A stretch of 64,000 nucleotides of DNA, taken from the NCBI GenBank assembly GCA_964608915.1, contig CAZSQA010000030.1, positions 17,411 through 81,410 on the forward strand. The letters are read 5' to 3'. Below the pieces are notes generated by a model, which saw only the letters and a list, made by a program, of their open reading frames with translations, ran no database searches and was not told where the DNA came from. Of the stretch, positions 35,162-44,648 are shown piece by piece. This stretch comes from QWQI01 sp964608915 (GTDB lineage Bacteria > Planctomycetota > Planctomycetia > Isosphaerales > Isosphaeraceae). Made by a program: the position numbers and the translations under genes. Each line of letters starts with the position of its first letter. Positions within the stretch are counted from its first letter, which is position 1.

Positions 35162-37942
35162 TCATCGGTTTCGACTTTCGAATCGATCGACAGGCCATCG
35201 CCGCCGATACCATTTGTGAAGCTCGACCGCGGGCAGAATCGTCATCGCCAGCCCGATCTGAACGCACCACATTTCGGGTGTCACCGGTTCCACTTGTAAT
35301 ACCCGCTGAAACCAGGGCGTATGCATCGCCAGAAGGTGCAGCCCGAGCGCCGTCGCCGCACCCGCGACCAGCAGGGGGTTTCGAAGTGGCGAAATGCCCA
35401 GCGAGCTGGCCCATTCGCTGCGGCAGTTGCCGATGTGCACGTTTTCGAAAAGCACCATCAGCAAGAGCAGGTGATTCCGGGCGGAATTCACCGAATGCCC
35501 CGATTCGATCAGAGCCACGAAAAGCCCGAAGCCGACGAACCCCATGACGGCCGCCCCGACAGCGATCCGCTCGATCATGATCCGGTCGAAGATCGGTTCC
35601 GTCGGCGGCCGGGGCCTGCGCTGCATCACGTCGCCCTCGCTCGGTTCGAAGGCCAACGCTTCGTCCTGAATGGCTTCTGTGGCGACATTCAGCCACAACA
35701 ATTGCAGCGGCAACAGCGGCAGCGGATAACCCGCCAGCATCGCCAGAAGCACAAGAGCCAGCTCGCCGGCCCCGGTCGAAACCAGCAGCACGATCACCTT
35801 GCGGATATTGTCGTAAGCGATCCGGCCCTCTTCGATTCCGGAGACGATCGAGGCGAAATTGTCGTCGGTCAGGACGAGATCCGCCGAGTCGCGTGCGATG
35901 TCGGTTCCGGAACGCCCCATGGCGATCGCCAGATCCGCCGCCTTGAGCGCCTGGGCGTCGTTGGCACCGTCGCCCGTGACCGCCACGAAATGGCCCGCCC
36001 GCTGAAACGCCTGCACCAGGTCGAACTTTTGCGACGATGACATCCGCGCGAACACCGCCGCCGACGCGATCCCGGCCGCATCGCCTTCAGCCGCCAGAGT
36101 TTCGAATCGTTCGCCTGTGACGACGGCCGGTTCGCCCTGCCCGGCTCCGTCGGCAAGCCCCAGATCGGCCGCGATCGCCTGAGCCGTCAGGGCGTGGTCG
36201 CCCGTGACCATCACCACGCGCACACCCGCGCCACGGCATTTTCCGATCGCTTCCCGAACGCCCGGCCGTGCGGGGTCGATCATCCCTGCCGCCCCGAGGT
36301 ATTCGAGATTCGCCGGCGCGTCCGGCAAACGACCGGTTCGCCATCGGCCCGGAATCCGCCGCTCGGCCAGCGCGATGACGCGATAGCCTCGTGCCGCGAG
36401 AGCGTCGGCCTCGGCCTGATGTCTCGCCCGGGCCTCGTCCGTCAATTCGCACATTTCCAGCACCCGTGCGGGCGAGCCTTTCACGCACAGAAGCGTCGCT
36501 TCGCGATTCGGAAATTCATGCCAGGTGGCCGCGAATCGAAGCTCAGGCTCGTAAGCGATACGATGCACAAGATTCGCATTTTCGATTTCGAATTCGTTTT
36601 CCATTCCCTTTTCGTTTTCGGAACCGCCCCCCTTTCTCCCCAGCACGAGCAGTGCCAGGTCGACGGCGTCGCCATGCCGGTGGGTACCGCCATCGGCCAT
36701 CGGCACCAGATCGGCTTCGTTGCAAAGAAGCCCGGCCCGGACAATTCTGGAAAGGGCCGCGTCGCCACGCCTGTCGCGGCCCAGGGCGTCCGTCACTTTG
36801 CCCGCAAGATCGAACCCCTCGCCCGAGACATCCCACAGCGACGCTGGCCCGTCGGCCCCCGGAACGAGAATGCGTTTGACGGTCAATTCGTTGCATGTCA
36901 GCGTGCCCGTCTTGTCCGTCGCCACGAGCGTGCACGAGCCAAGCGCCTCGACGGCCGCGAGCCGGCGTACGATCACGTTCCTGCGCGACATTCGCATCGT
37001 GCCGATCGCCAGCGCGATCGTCAGAGCGATCGGCAGTCCTTCGGGCACGGCACTGATCACCAGAGCCACCGCGAACTGAATCGCCGCGCGCAGTGAAGAG
37101 CCCCGAAAAGCAAGTTCATACATGGCGATGACGGCCGCAACGGCAGCGACGGCAAGCGCGACAGTCCGCGCGAACCGTCGCATTCTCCGAACCAGCGGCG
37201 GTACGCCGGAACGTTCCGTTTCGAGACTTTCCGCGATGCCGCCCAGTTGCGTGCCCGAGCCGGTCGCCACGACGACAGCGCTGGCGCGTCCTCGAGCGAT
37301 GGTCGTGCCGGCGAAGATCATGTTGCGGATATCGCCGAGGGCCTCTCCGCCCGTGCCGCACCAGGCAGCGTCTTTCGTGGTGGCGATCGATTCGCCGGTC
37401 AAAATCGATTCGTCCGCTTCCAGAGACCAGCCCGAAACGATACGGGCATCGGCCGGTACGGCATCGCCGGATTCGACCCGGATCAGGTCGCCGGGCACGA
37501 CATCCCGGGCGTCGATGCGTATCGGCCGGCTGTCTCGCTCGACGACCGCCTGGGTGCCCATCAGCCGCTTCAACCGCCGCGCGCCTCGTTCCGCACGAAA
37601 TTCCTGCAAAAATCCGAGAGCGGCGTTGAGGGCCAGAACCACGCCGATGAAGGCCGCATCATCGAATTCCGCCAGTGCCACGGCCAATGCCGCGGAACCG
37701 ATCAGAAGCCAGATGAACGGGCTTTCGAATTGATGAGCCAGAATCGACAGAATCGTCACCCCCGGCGATTCATGAATCAGGTTCGGGCCGGACGTTCGCA
37801 GTCTTTTCGCCGCTTCGCCGGAACTCAGCCCCGCCGGGGGAGAGGCCGTCCGCCGGAGAATTTCTTCGACGGGTTGAGTGTGCCAAGCTTCGGCCGCGGC
37901 GTTCGAAGTGCGATCAGTCGTTTCGTTTTCGGTATTCATCAC
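35162..37942 (-). CDS. P-type cation-transporting ATPase
   Basis: The 926-residue protein has the full P-type set: an N-terminal cation ATPase domain (AEAWHTQPVEEILRR), LTGES in the actuator, membrane motif AVPEGLPIALTIALAIG, DKTGTLTCNELTV with phosphorylated Asp343, and VTGDGANDAQALKAADLAIA. The last membrane part is typified by LQLLWLNVATEAIQDEALAFEP. The PEGLP and N-ATE/D motifs put it in the type II-like group near Ca2+/Na+-type pumps, but the ion is not certain. Glu-rich and Asn-rich insertions near GGGSENEKGMENEFEIENAN are unusual and probably a loop in the N-domain. Monocistronic. Confidence 0.9.
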   Translation of the reverse strand: MMNTENETTDRTSNAAAEAWHTQPVEEILRRTASPPAGLSSGEAAKRLRTSGPNLIHESPGVTILSILAHQFESPFIWLLIGSAALAVALAEFDDAAFIGVVLALNAALGFLQEFRAERGARRLKRLMGTQAVVERDSRPIRIDARDVVPGDLIRVESGDAVPADARIVSGWSLEADESILTGESIATTKDAAWCGTGGEALGDIRNMIFAGTTIARGRASAVVVATGSGTQLGGIAESLETERSGVPPLVRRMRRFARTVALAVAAVAAVIAMYELAFRGSSLRAAIQFAVALVISAVPEGLPIALTIALAIGTMRMSRRNVIVRRLAAVEALGSCTLVATDKTGTLTCNELTVKRILVPGADGPASLWDVSGEGFDLAGKVTDALGRDRRGDAALSRIVRAGLLCNEADLVPMADGGTHRHGDAVDLALLVLGRKGGGSENEKGMENEFEIENANLVHRIAYEPELRFAATWHEFPNREATLLCVKGSPARVLEMCELTDEARARHQAEADALAARGYRVIALAERRIPGRWRTGRLPDAPANLEYLGAAGMIDPARPGVREAIGKCRGAGVRVVMVTGDHALTAQAIAADLGLADGAGQGEPAVVTGERFETLAAEGDAAGIASAAVFARMSSSQKFDLVQAFQRAGHFVAVTGDGANDAQALKAADLAIAMGRSGTDIARDSADLVLTDDNFASIVSGIEEGRIAYDNIRKVIVLLVSTGAGELALVLLAMLAGYPLPLLPLQLLWLNVATEAIQDEALAFEPSEGDVMQRRPRPPTEPIFDRIMIERIAVGAAVMGFVGFGLFVALIESGHSVNSARNHLLLLMVLFENVHIGNCRSEWASSLGISPLRNPLLVAGAATALGLHLLAMHTPWFQRVLQVEPVTPEMWCVQIGLAMTILPAVELHKWYRRRWPVDRFESRNR

Positions 37943-38320
37943 ACGGCGATTTTACTTCGATTCGCATCGAGAATGCACGGTCTTCGGAAATCGCTTTCGA
38001 TTCCGGCAGCTCGATTCGATTTCTTCGTGGAGTCTGCACCCGCCTCGATTGTCCTCTTTCATATCAAGCGGTCAGGGCCGTTGTCGCACTCGGACAGTTC
38101 GGCCATTCGAAGAGAATTCGATCGAATCGCATGGAACGCGGCGATCGAACTGTGGAGATCCGGTTTGCGTCAGGATAGGATTCGAACTTGCAACGATTCG
38201 CTGAATCGTAGGGCCGAGACCGACAAGGTACCTCGAAGATCGGTTGTCTTCGGATTTGTGCCTTTCGCGTTTCAGCCCTGACCGCATCGCGCCAGGGTCC
38301 GAATCCGAAAGGCTTTCGCC
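37943..38320. other. Divergent intergenic region with a tRNA-like but non-functional stretch
   Basis: 378 bp separate the ATPase and cyclase starts. Around 38165-38275 the minus strand contains AAGTTCGAATCC, a T-arm look-alike, and a 7-bp hairpin (ACGATTC-AGC-GAATCGT), but the pieces do not fold as a tRNA. Otherwise I see nothing. Confidence 0.4.
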
Positions 38321-39259
38321 ATGAGCGAGGAATTCTCGTTTCGCGATATCGTCGAACTGGCTCAGGATGTCGTCATCGTGACCAGGGCCGAGCCGCTGGA
38401 TGCGCCTGGGCCTGTCATCGTTTACGTGAATCCGGCTTTTACCCGCCTGACCGGCTACACCCGTGAAGAGGCGATCGGCCAGAATCCGCGGATTCTACAG
38501 GGACTCGATACCGACAAGGAAACGCTCCACGCGATTCGGCACAAGCTCGAAAATGCCGAGCCGCTGCATGTCGCCATCGAAAACTATACGAAGGACGGCC
38601 GATCCTACTGGCTTGACCTGAGTATCATGCCACTGCGCGACGCGAACGGGAAAACGACGCACTTCGTGGCGATCGAGCGAGACGTTTCATTGCAGAAGGA
38701 GCTGGAACGCAAGCTGGTGGAACTGTCGATCCGAGATCCGCTGACCGGTCTTTACAACCGTCGCAAGTATTATGAAGCCGTCGATGCGACCTGGTCAAGA
38801 TTTCGAAATTCGAACGCACCCTTCGCCGTGATCGACCTCGATATCGACCAGTTCAAATCCTTCAACGACAGATTCGGCCATGATTTCGGTGACGAGATCC
38901 TCAAGGAAATCGCATCGGTGATTCGATCCTGCTGCCGGCCGGAGGATATTGCGGCTCGCATGGGTGGTGAGGAGTTTTCCGTAATTCTGGATCAGGCTAC
39001 GATTGAATTCGCCTTCGAAACCGCGGAACGCATTCGGCGGCATGTCGAATCGGAACCGATACGATCTGAATCTGGCCAATGTCATGTCACCGTCAGCCTG
39101 GGAGTCGCCGTCGCCGACGCGCGCGACGCCAGCCCGGACCGGGTGACGAAACGGGCCGACGAAGCGCTGTATCAGTCCAAACGCCAGGGCCGAAACCGGT
39201 CGACATATCTTGAATTCGGCGACGGCCCGGATGCGCCGTCGCAACCAATTCGCAAATGA
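38321..39259 (+). CDS. PAS-GGDEF diguanylate cyclase
   Basis: The 312-residue protein has an N-terminal PAS domain (VIVYVNPAFTRLTGYTREEA ... IENYTKDGRSYWLDLSIMPL), a short linker helix (QKELERKLVELSIRDPLTGLYNRR), and a GGDEF domain with an intact active site, GGEEF at 215-219. An inhibitory I-site RPED lies at 206-209, exactly five residues upstream. It should make cyclic di-GMP with product inhibition. The PAS has GQNPRILQG where blue-light LOV domains have GxNCRFLQ, so the photoactive Cys is Pro and light sensing by flavin adduct is excluded. Sensed signal unknown; no membrane segment, so cytoplasmic. Confidence 0.93.
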   Translation: MSEEFSFRDIVELAQDVVIVTRAEPLDAPGPVIVYVNPAFTRLTGYTREEAIGQNPRILQGLDTDKETLHAIRHKLENAEPLHVAIENYTKDGRSYWLDLSIMPLRDANGKTTHFVAIERDVSLQKELERKLVELSIRDPLTGLYNRRKYYEAVDATWSRFRNSNAPFAVIDLDIDQFKSFNDRFGHDFGDEILKEIASVIRSCCRPEDIAARMGGEEFSVILDQATIEFAFETAERIRRHVESEPIRSESGQCHVTVSLGVAVADARDASPDRVTKRADEALYQSKRQGRNRSTYLEFGDGPDAPSQPIRK

Positions 39260-39426
39260 TTGCGAAACCCTGCCCCGGACTGTTCATGGCCTGATTTCGA
39301 GCAAGGTCGGGAACGATCGCGATGATGCGGTAGTGACGCTGAAGCACTGCAAAATGCGAATTCACCCGCGCAAGCGAATCCGCGGCGGGATTCGGTCCGC
39401 GACTCCGCTCATCAGCCGGGTCGTCA

Positions 39427-39669
39427 TTATTGCGCGGGCATCAGCGCGATCGCACCCACGAGGAACGGCACGCTGACGAGCATCCCGATGAACGGTTCCC
39501 GGGCTTTATCCCAGTACGAAACGATGAAGATCAGCGCGGCGAACGGGATGAACAGATAGGCCAGGCCCCAGAGAATCGATGTTTGGAATGCGAGGACGAG
39601 CATCTTGATCGCGAAGTACAGGTTGATGATCGCACCGGTGAAAAGGAGGCCGAAGGCGACGATTTCCAT
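39427..39669 (-). CDS. Small membrane protein, unknown function
   Basis: ATG 39669 follows GGGAGA by five bases. The 80-residue product is almost entirely hydrophobic with about three helices (IVAFGLLFTGAIINLYFAI, ILWGLAYLFIPFAALIFIV, FIGMLVSVPFLVGAIALM) and a short WDKAREP loop. No family recognised. It is isolated between the cyclase and the DUF1549 gene. Confidence 0.7.
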   Translation of the reverse strand: MEIVAFGLLFTGAIINLYFAIKMLVLAFQTSILWGLAYLFIPFAALIFIVSYWDKAREPFIGMLVSVPFLVGAIALMPAQ

Positions 39670-40205
39670 GGTATTCTCCCGAGTTCTTTTCGCACTTTCG
39701 CAAAGAAAGTGGACATGTTTCGAAATTCGGACAAGTTCGGACGCGAAATCCCGCGAATTCTGGGCCGGTTTCATGTTCCGATCAAGCCTGATCGCAACAG
39801 GTCGCGCCTGACTCCGGTTGCCACGTTTACGAAAGGAAATTGGGCCGCGGGGTCACTTTTCATAGGAAAATCGCCCCGAAGTCTTATTTTCTTTCGCCTC
39901 TACACTTACCCCGTGGCGCAAACCGAAGCAAGCTCGCAGGTCGGAAAAATCGCAAAAATCAGGTTCGGTCCGATTCGGTCAGCGAAATTGATCCAGCTTA
40001 CGGCATGTCATCGACACTTTCGCCCTCGACTTCTGGCCTTTTCGTGCGGGCACCGGATGCGCGCCGATCGGTCGATGCGATCGACGGCGATCCGTCCCGG
40101 AATTCGTGAGTTTCGCCACGTGATTTCTCTGGCGGCAGGCGATCGATCATCTATAATGTTATATGTACCCGCCTTTCGATTCCGCATCCTGTCGCCGTGC
40201 ACGCC
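39670..40205. other. 536-bp divergent intergenic region
   Basis: It lies between the small membrane protein gene and the PSCyt1 gene, which face apart. It holds short Arg-rich frames only. The promoter of the rightward gene probably lies near 40150. Confidence 0.4.
40152..40157 (+). promoter_or_regulatory. Possible -10 box (TATAAT)
   Basis: An exact TATAAT, followed by G, lies 49 bp before ATG 40206 in an otherwise GC-rich region. No good -35 element is visible at the right distance. Confidence 0.3.
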
Positions 40206-43145
40206 ATGAATTCGATCTGCTCGATGATCCGCCGTGTTCGTCTCGCGCCGTTTGTGGCCCTGGCGATCTCTTGCTTTTTTCCGTCGAACGCGATTGCGGC
40301 CGAGCCGACGGATTTCGCACGCGAGATCCGCCCGATTCTCAGCCGCTGCATCGCGTGCCATGGGCCTGATACGCAGGAAAACGGCCTTCGTCTCGATACG
40401 GCCGCCGGATCCCGCAAGCTGAAGGCGATCGTGCCGCGACTGCCGGACGTTTCAGGCGTGATCGCCCGCGTCAGCTCCGCCGATCCGGACGATCGCATGC
40501 CGCCGCCCGAATCCGGCCCGGCCCTTTCTCCGGAAGAAGTCGCCAGGCTCCGTGCCTGGATCGCCGCCGGGGCGGAATTCACGCCGCACTGGGCCTTCCG
40601 GCCCGTCGCGGATCCGGCCGTCCCTGTGCCCAAAGCTGGCCCGCGTGCCAATCCCGTCGACGCGTTCGTGCTGGCCCGGCTCGAAAAGTCCGGCATCGCG
40701 CCTTCTCCGCAGGCCGGTAAGGCGACGCTTTTGCGCCGGGTGAGCCTCGACCTGACGGGATTGCCGCCCACGCCTGAAGAGATCGCGGCCTTCATGGCCG
40801 ACGACCGCCCGGACGCATACGAGCGGCAGGTGCGCCGGTTGCTGGATTCGCCCCATTACGGCGAACGCCAGGCGCGTCATTGGCTCGACCTGGCCCGATA
40901 TGCCGATTCGAACGGCTACACGATCGACGGGCCCCGCTCCATCTGGCCCTGGCGGGACTGGGTCGTCAAAGCTCTGAATCAGGACATGCCCTTCGACCAG
41001 TTCACGATCCGCCAGCTGGCCGGCGACCTGTTGCCCGAGGCGGACGAATCCGCCCGGCTGGCGACCGGGTTCCATCGCAATACGTCGTTCAACGAAGAGG
41101 GCGGCACCGACCCCGTGCAGTTCCGGGTCGAACGCGACGTCGACCGCACCAACACGACCGGCACCGTGTGGCTGGGCCTGACGATGGGCTGTGCCCAATG
41201 CCACAACCACAAATATGACCCGATCTCCCAGCGCGATTATTACCGGCTTTATTCCTTCTTCGCTGATGCCGACGAGCCAATGATGGCTCAGGACACGCCC
41301 GCGACCGTCATCGAGCGCAAGAAGCTCCAGGCCGAACTGGCCAGGCTCGAAAGCCGCACGAAAACGCCCCCGGCGCAGGAACTGCCCAGCGACGAGGAAA
41401 TCAACCGCTACCGGTTTGCAGGGCGTAATCACTTCCGCCCCGCCCCTGTCAAATCGGCCCAGGCGAAAAAAGCCCGGCTTGAGGTTTCGCCCGATTTCGC
41501 CGTGCTGGCTTCGGGCGAAGTCATTCCTGGCGAAACCTACACCGTTCGCTTCGCCGCGCCTGTTGACCGGATCTCGGCCGTCCGGCTGGACGCGCTGACG
41601 GACCCGACGCTCCCGAATCAAGGCCCGGGGCGAGCTTCGAACGGCAATTTCGTCCTGTCGCACGTGAAGCTTTCGTACGATGGGCGAAACATCCCCTTCG
41701 CCAGTGCGGAGGCCGATATCGAACAGCAGGGCTATCCGGCGGCCGATGCGCTCAAGGGGCTGCCGGACAAGGGCTGGGCGATCAACCCGGGGCCGGGCGA
41801 GCCGCTCAACCAGCCCCGCATGGCCGAATTCGTGCTGGCCGAACCGCTCGACGTGAAACCCGGCACCGATCTGACACTCACCCTGGTTTTCTCCGAAAAG
41901 CCGGCCGGGTACACGCTGGGCAAGTTTCGCATCGTGATCGCCGACGGTGGTCCTGAATTTCTCGCGCTGCCGGTGAAGGCCCAGGAGCTCATCACTGACA
42001 CGATCGCGCCGCTCGAACCGGCCGCCAAGCAGCAGTTCGTCGACCTGGTGAATCTCAAGGCCAACAGGATCGACCCGGGCGTCGCCGCCCTGCGTGACCG
42101 CCTGAGAAAGCTCAACGGGGCCGTCACGTCGCTGGTGATGGCGCCTGCACCCAGGCCCCGGCCCACGCGCATTCACCAACGCGGCGACTTCCTTCAGCCG
42201 GGCGACGCTGTCGAGCCCGGCACACCGGCCATGATCGCAAGCGATGACGGATCGACGCGCGGCCGCCGGCTCACCCGGCTCGATCTGGCCCAGTGGCTGA
42301 CACGGCCGGATCATCCCCTGGTGCCACGTGTTACGGTCAATCGGGAGTGGCAGAAGTTTTTCGGCTCCGGGCTGGTCGAGACGGAAAACGACTTCGGCCT
42401 TCAGGGAGCCCTTCCCAGCCACCCGGAGCTGCTGGACTGGCTCGCGCGACGGTTCGTCGACGACGGCTGGAGCCTCAAGCGGCTGCATTGGCGGATCGTC
42501 ACCAGCGAGACTTACCGCCGTTCTTCGAACTATCGCCCGGACCTTGCCGACCGCGATCCGCTCAATCGCCTGCTGGCCCGCCAGAACCGCCTGCGGCTCG
42601 ACGCCGAAACGATCCGCGATAACGCCCTGGCCGCCACTGGCCAGCTTGCCCCTGCGCTCGGCGGCCCGCCCGTCTTCCCGCCCCAGCCCGCGGAACTGTT
42701 CCAGTTCACCCAAAGCCAGCGTGGCTGGAAGCCGAGCGAAGGCCCCGACCGCTTCCGCCGCGGCCTTTATACATGGATCTGGCGGCAAAGCCGGCACCCG
42801 CTTCTGACGACCTTCGACGCCGCCGACGCCCAGACTGCATGCACCCGCCGCAACCGTTCGAATACGCCCCTGCAGGCCCTGCACCTGGCGAACGATCCGG
42901 TCTTCGTCGAACTGGCCGCTGCCTGGGGGCAGTCGATCGCCGGTGACGCGGCCCTGGCCGGCGATCGACAAAGGCTGGATCATCTCTTCGCCCGCGCGTT
43001 CGCACGTCAGCCGGACGATGCCGAGCGTTCGGCGATTACCGGCCTGATCGCGTCCGAACGTGCGACCGGCCGCAGCGAAGCCCAGGTGTGGACGACCCTC
43101 GCCCGGCTGGTCATCAACGCCGACGAATTCATCACCCGCGAATGA
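40206..43145 (+). CDS. PSCyt1-DUF1549-DUF1553 planctomycete cytochrome protein
   Basis: The 979-residue protein has a signal peptide (LAPFVALAISCFFPSNAIAAE), a PSCyt1 heme site CIACH at residues 48-52 (REIRPILSRCIACHG), then DUF1549 (SLDLTGLPPTPEEIAAF, RHWLDLARYADSNGYTIDG, CAQCHNHKYDPISQRDYYRLY) and DUF1553 (LVPRVTVNREWQKFFG ... TRRNRSNTPLQALHLANDP). CAQCHNHKYD is a second CxxCH. This is the standard planctomycete protein that pairs with a DUF1501 gene; here that gene starts 14 bp after its stop. A role in extracytoplasmic oxidation or transport of organic matter is assumed for the family but not proven. ATG 40206 is preferred over GTG 40197. Confidence 0.92.
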   Translation: MNSICSMIRRVRLAPFVALAISCFFPSNAIAAEPTDFAREIRPILSRCIACHGPDTQENGLRLDTAAGSRKLKAIVPRLPDVSGVIARVSSADPDDRMPPPESGPALSPEEVARLRAWIAAGAEFTPHWAFRPVADPAVPVPKAGPRANPVDAFVLARLEKSGIAPSPQAGKATLLRRVSLDLTGLPPTPEEIAAFMADDRPDAYERQVRRLLDSPHYGERQARHWLDLARYADSNGYTIDGPRSIWPWRDWVVKALNQDMPFDQFTIRQLAGDLLPEADESARLATGFHRNTSFNEEGGTDPVQFRVERDVDRTNTTGTVWLGLTMGCAQCHNHKYDPISQRDYYRLYSFFADADEPMMAQDTPATVIERKKLQAELARLESRTKTPPAQELPSDEEINRYRFAGRNHFRPAPVKSAQAKKARLEVSPDFAVLASGEVIPGETYTVRFAAPVDRISAVRLDALTDPTLPNQGPGRASNGNFVLSHVKLSYDGRNIPFASAEADIEQQGYPAADALKGLPDKGWAINPGPGEPLNQPRMAEFVLAEPLDVKPGTDLTLTLVFSEKPAGYTLGKFRIVIADGGPEFLALPVKAQELITDTIAPLEPAAKQQFVDLVNLKANRIDPGVAALRDRLRKLNGAVTSLVMAPAPRPRPTRIHQRGDFLQPGDAVEPGTPAMIASDDGSTRGRRLTRLDLAQWLTRPDHPLVPRVTVNREWQKFFGSGLVETENDFGLQGALPSHPELLDWLARRFVDDGWSLKRLHWRIVTSETYRRSSNYRPDLADRDPLNRLLARQNRLRLDAETIRDNALAATGQLAPALGGPPVFPPQPAELFQFTQSQRGWKPSEGPDRFRRGLYTWIWRQSRHPLLTTFDAADAQTACTRRNRSNTPLQALHLANDPVFVELAAAWGQSIAGDAALAGDRQRLDHLFARAFARQPDDAERSAITGLIASERATGRSEAQVWTTLARLVINADEFITRE

Positions 43146-43159
43146 CGAGGTCACCTGGC

Positions 43160-44620
43160 ATGAACCGACCAAGCCGTGAAGCCGCCGAGCGTTCGCAGCG
43201 CGACCGCCTTCAGGCCGAATCGACGCGCCGCCATTTTCTGGCCGATTGTCGCGTCGGCCTGGGTGCGATGGCCCTGGCTGGCCTGGGCGACGCCGTGCCC
43301 GCCGCCAGCGCGGCCGCATCGCCGCTTTCGTCGCCCCTCGGCACCCACTTTCCGCCGAAGGCCAAGGCCGTCATCTATCTGTTCATGGCCGGCGGCCCGA
43401 GCCAGCTGGAACTCTTCGAACCCAAGCCCACGCTGAATTCACTGCACGGTCAGGTCACGCCCGAGTCGTTCACCAAAGGCAAGCGGTTCGCCTTTCTCAA
43501 ACACGACGCCAAGCTGCTGGGCACCAAAGAGAAATTCCGCCGCTACGGCCAGTGCGGCATGGATTTGTCCGAGCACTTGCCGCACCATCGCCGGATCGTC
43601 GACGACCTCTGCTGGCTTCGGGCCGTCAAAACCGACGTTTTCAATCACGGCCCGGCCAAAGGCTTCATGAACACCGGCTCACCCCAGTTCGGGCGGCCGT
43701 CGATGGGCAGTTGGCTGAGTTACGGCCTGGGCAGCGAGACGCAAGACCTTCCTGCTTTCGTAGTGCTGCAGTCGGGCCCCCGCGGGCCGCGCGGCGGGGC
43801 AGCGCTCTGGGGCAGCGGGTTTCTGCCGACGAAGCATCAGGGTGTGCCGTTCCTGAAAGGCGCCACGCCGATTCTGGATCTCGCCCCGCCCGATGACCGA
43901 TCTCGCGACGACGAAGCCCGGTTCTACGACACCCTCGGCTCACTCAACCGCCACCGGCTTGCCACCACCGGCGACCCTGAAATCGCCGCCCGCATCTCGG
44001 CCTATGAGATGGCCTTCCGCATGCAGTCGACCGCGCCGGAACTGGTCGATCTTGCCGCCGAAAGCCCCGCCACCCTGGCCCGCTACGGCGTCGAGCCCGG
44101 CAAGCCATCCTATGCCGCCAACTGCCTGCTGGCTCGGCGCATGGTGGAACGGGGCGTCCGGTTCGTGCAGCTTTATCACACGGACTGGGACCACCACGGC
44201 GGCGCTCTCGACCTGGGCGACTCCCTCACCCAGATCTGCCGCGAGGTCGACCAGCCCACCGCCGCCCTGATCGAAGACCTGAAAGCCCACGGCCTGCTCG
44301 ATTCGACGATCGTCATCTGGGGCGGCGAATTCGGCCGCACGCCCATGGGCGAAAGCCGCGAAACCATCGGCCGCGACCACCACATCGACGCCTTCACCAT
44401 GTGGGTCGCCGGCGGCGGCTTCACTCCCGGCAAGCTCTACGGCAAGTCCGACGAGATCGGCTATGAGGCCGTCGACGATATCGTGCACGTGCACGACCTG
44501 CATGCCACAATCCTGCACCAGCTCGGCCTGGACCACAAACGCCTGACCTATCGCTTCCAGGGCCGCGATTATCGCCTGACGGACGTGCACGGCGAAGTCG
44601 TGAGCGAAATCATCGCCTGA
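43160..44620 (+). CDS. DUF1501 protein with Tat signal
   Basis: The 486-residue product has a twin-arginine leader (TRRHFLADCRVGLGAMALAG) and the sulfatase-like DUF1501 fold: KAKAVIYLFMAGGPSQLELF, GKRFAFLKH, NTGSPQFGRPSMGSWLSYG, IWGGEFGRTPMGE, GRDHHIDAFTMWVAGGGF. The Tat leader suits its partner, the preceding PSCyt1-DUF1549-DUF1553 protein, 14 bp upstream. ATG 43160 is chosen because upstream codons are not family-like. Function of the pair is unknown. Confidence 0.92.
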   Translation: MNRPSREAAERSQRDRLQAESTRRHFLADCRVGLGAMALAGLGDAVPAASAAASPLSSPLGTHFPPKAKAVIYLFMAGGPSQLELFEPKPTLNSLHGQVTPESFTKGKRFAFLKHDAKLLGTKEKFRRYGQCGMDLSEHLPHHRRIVDDLCWLRAVKTDVFNHGPAKGFMNTGSPQFGRPSMGSWLSYGLGSETQDLPAFVVLQSGPRGPRGGAALWGSGFLPTKHQGVPFLKGATPILDLAPPDDRSRDDEARFYDTLGSLNRHRLATTGDPEIAARISAYEMAFRMQSTAPELVDLAAESPATLARYGVEPGKPSYAANCLLARRMVERGVRFVQLYHTDWDHHGGALDLGDSLTQICREVDQPTAALIEDLKAHGLLDSTIVIWGGEFGRTPMGESRETIGRDHHIDAFTMWVAGGGFTPGKLYGKSDEIGYEAVDDIVHVHDLHATILHQLGLDHKRLTYRFQGRDYRLTDVHGEVVSEIIA

Positions 44621-44648
44621 GCCGAACCGGTCGAATCAGGCCTGAGAA

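Noticed and set aside
38165..38275. tRNA-like sequence on the minus strand (AAGTTCGAATCC T-arm look-alike, 7-bp hairpin, CCTGACG/GGTCAGG ends)
   Set aside because: The T stem pairs at only three of five positions, no CCA or proper discriminator follows, no anticodon loop with U33 can be drawn, and the span between possible acceptor arms is about 116 nt.
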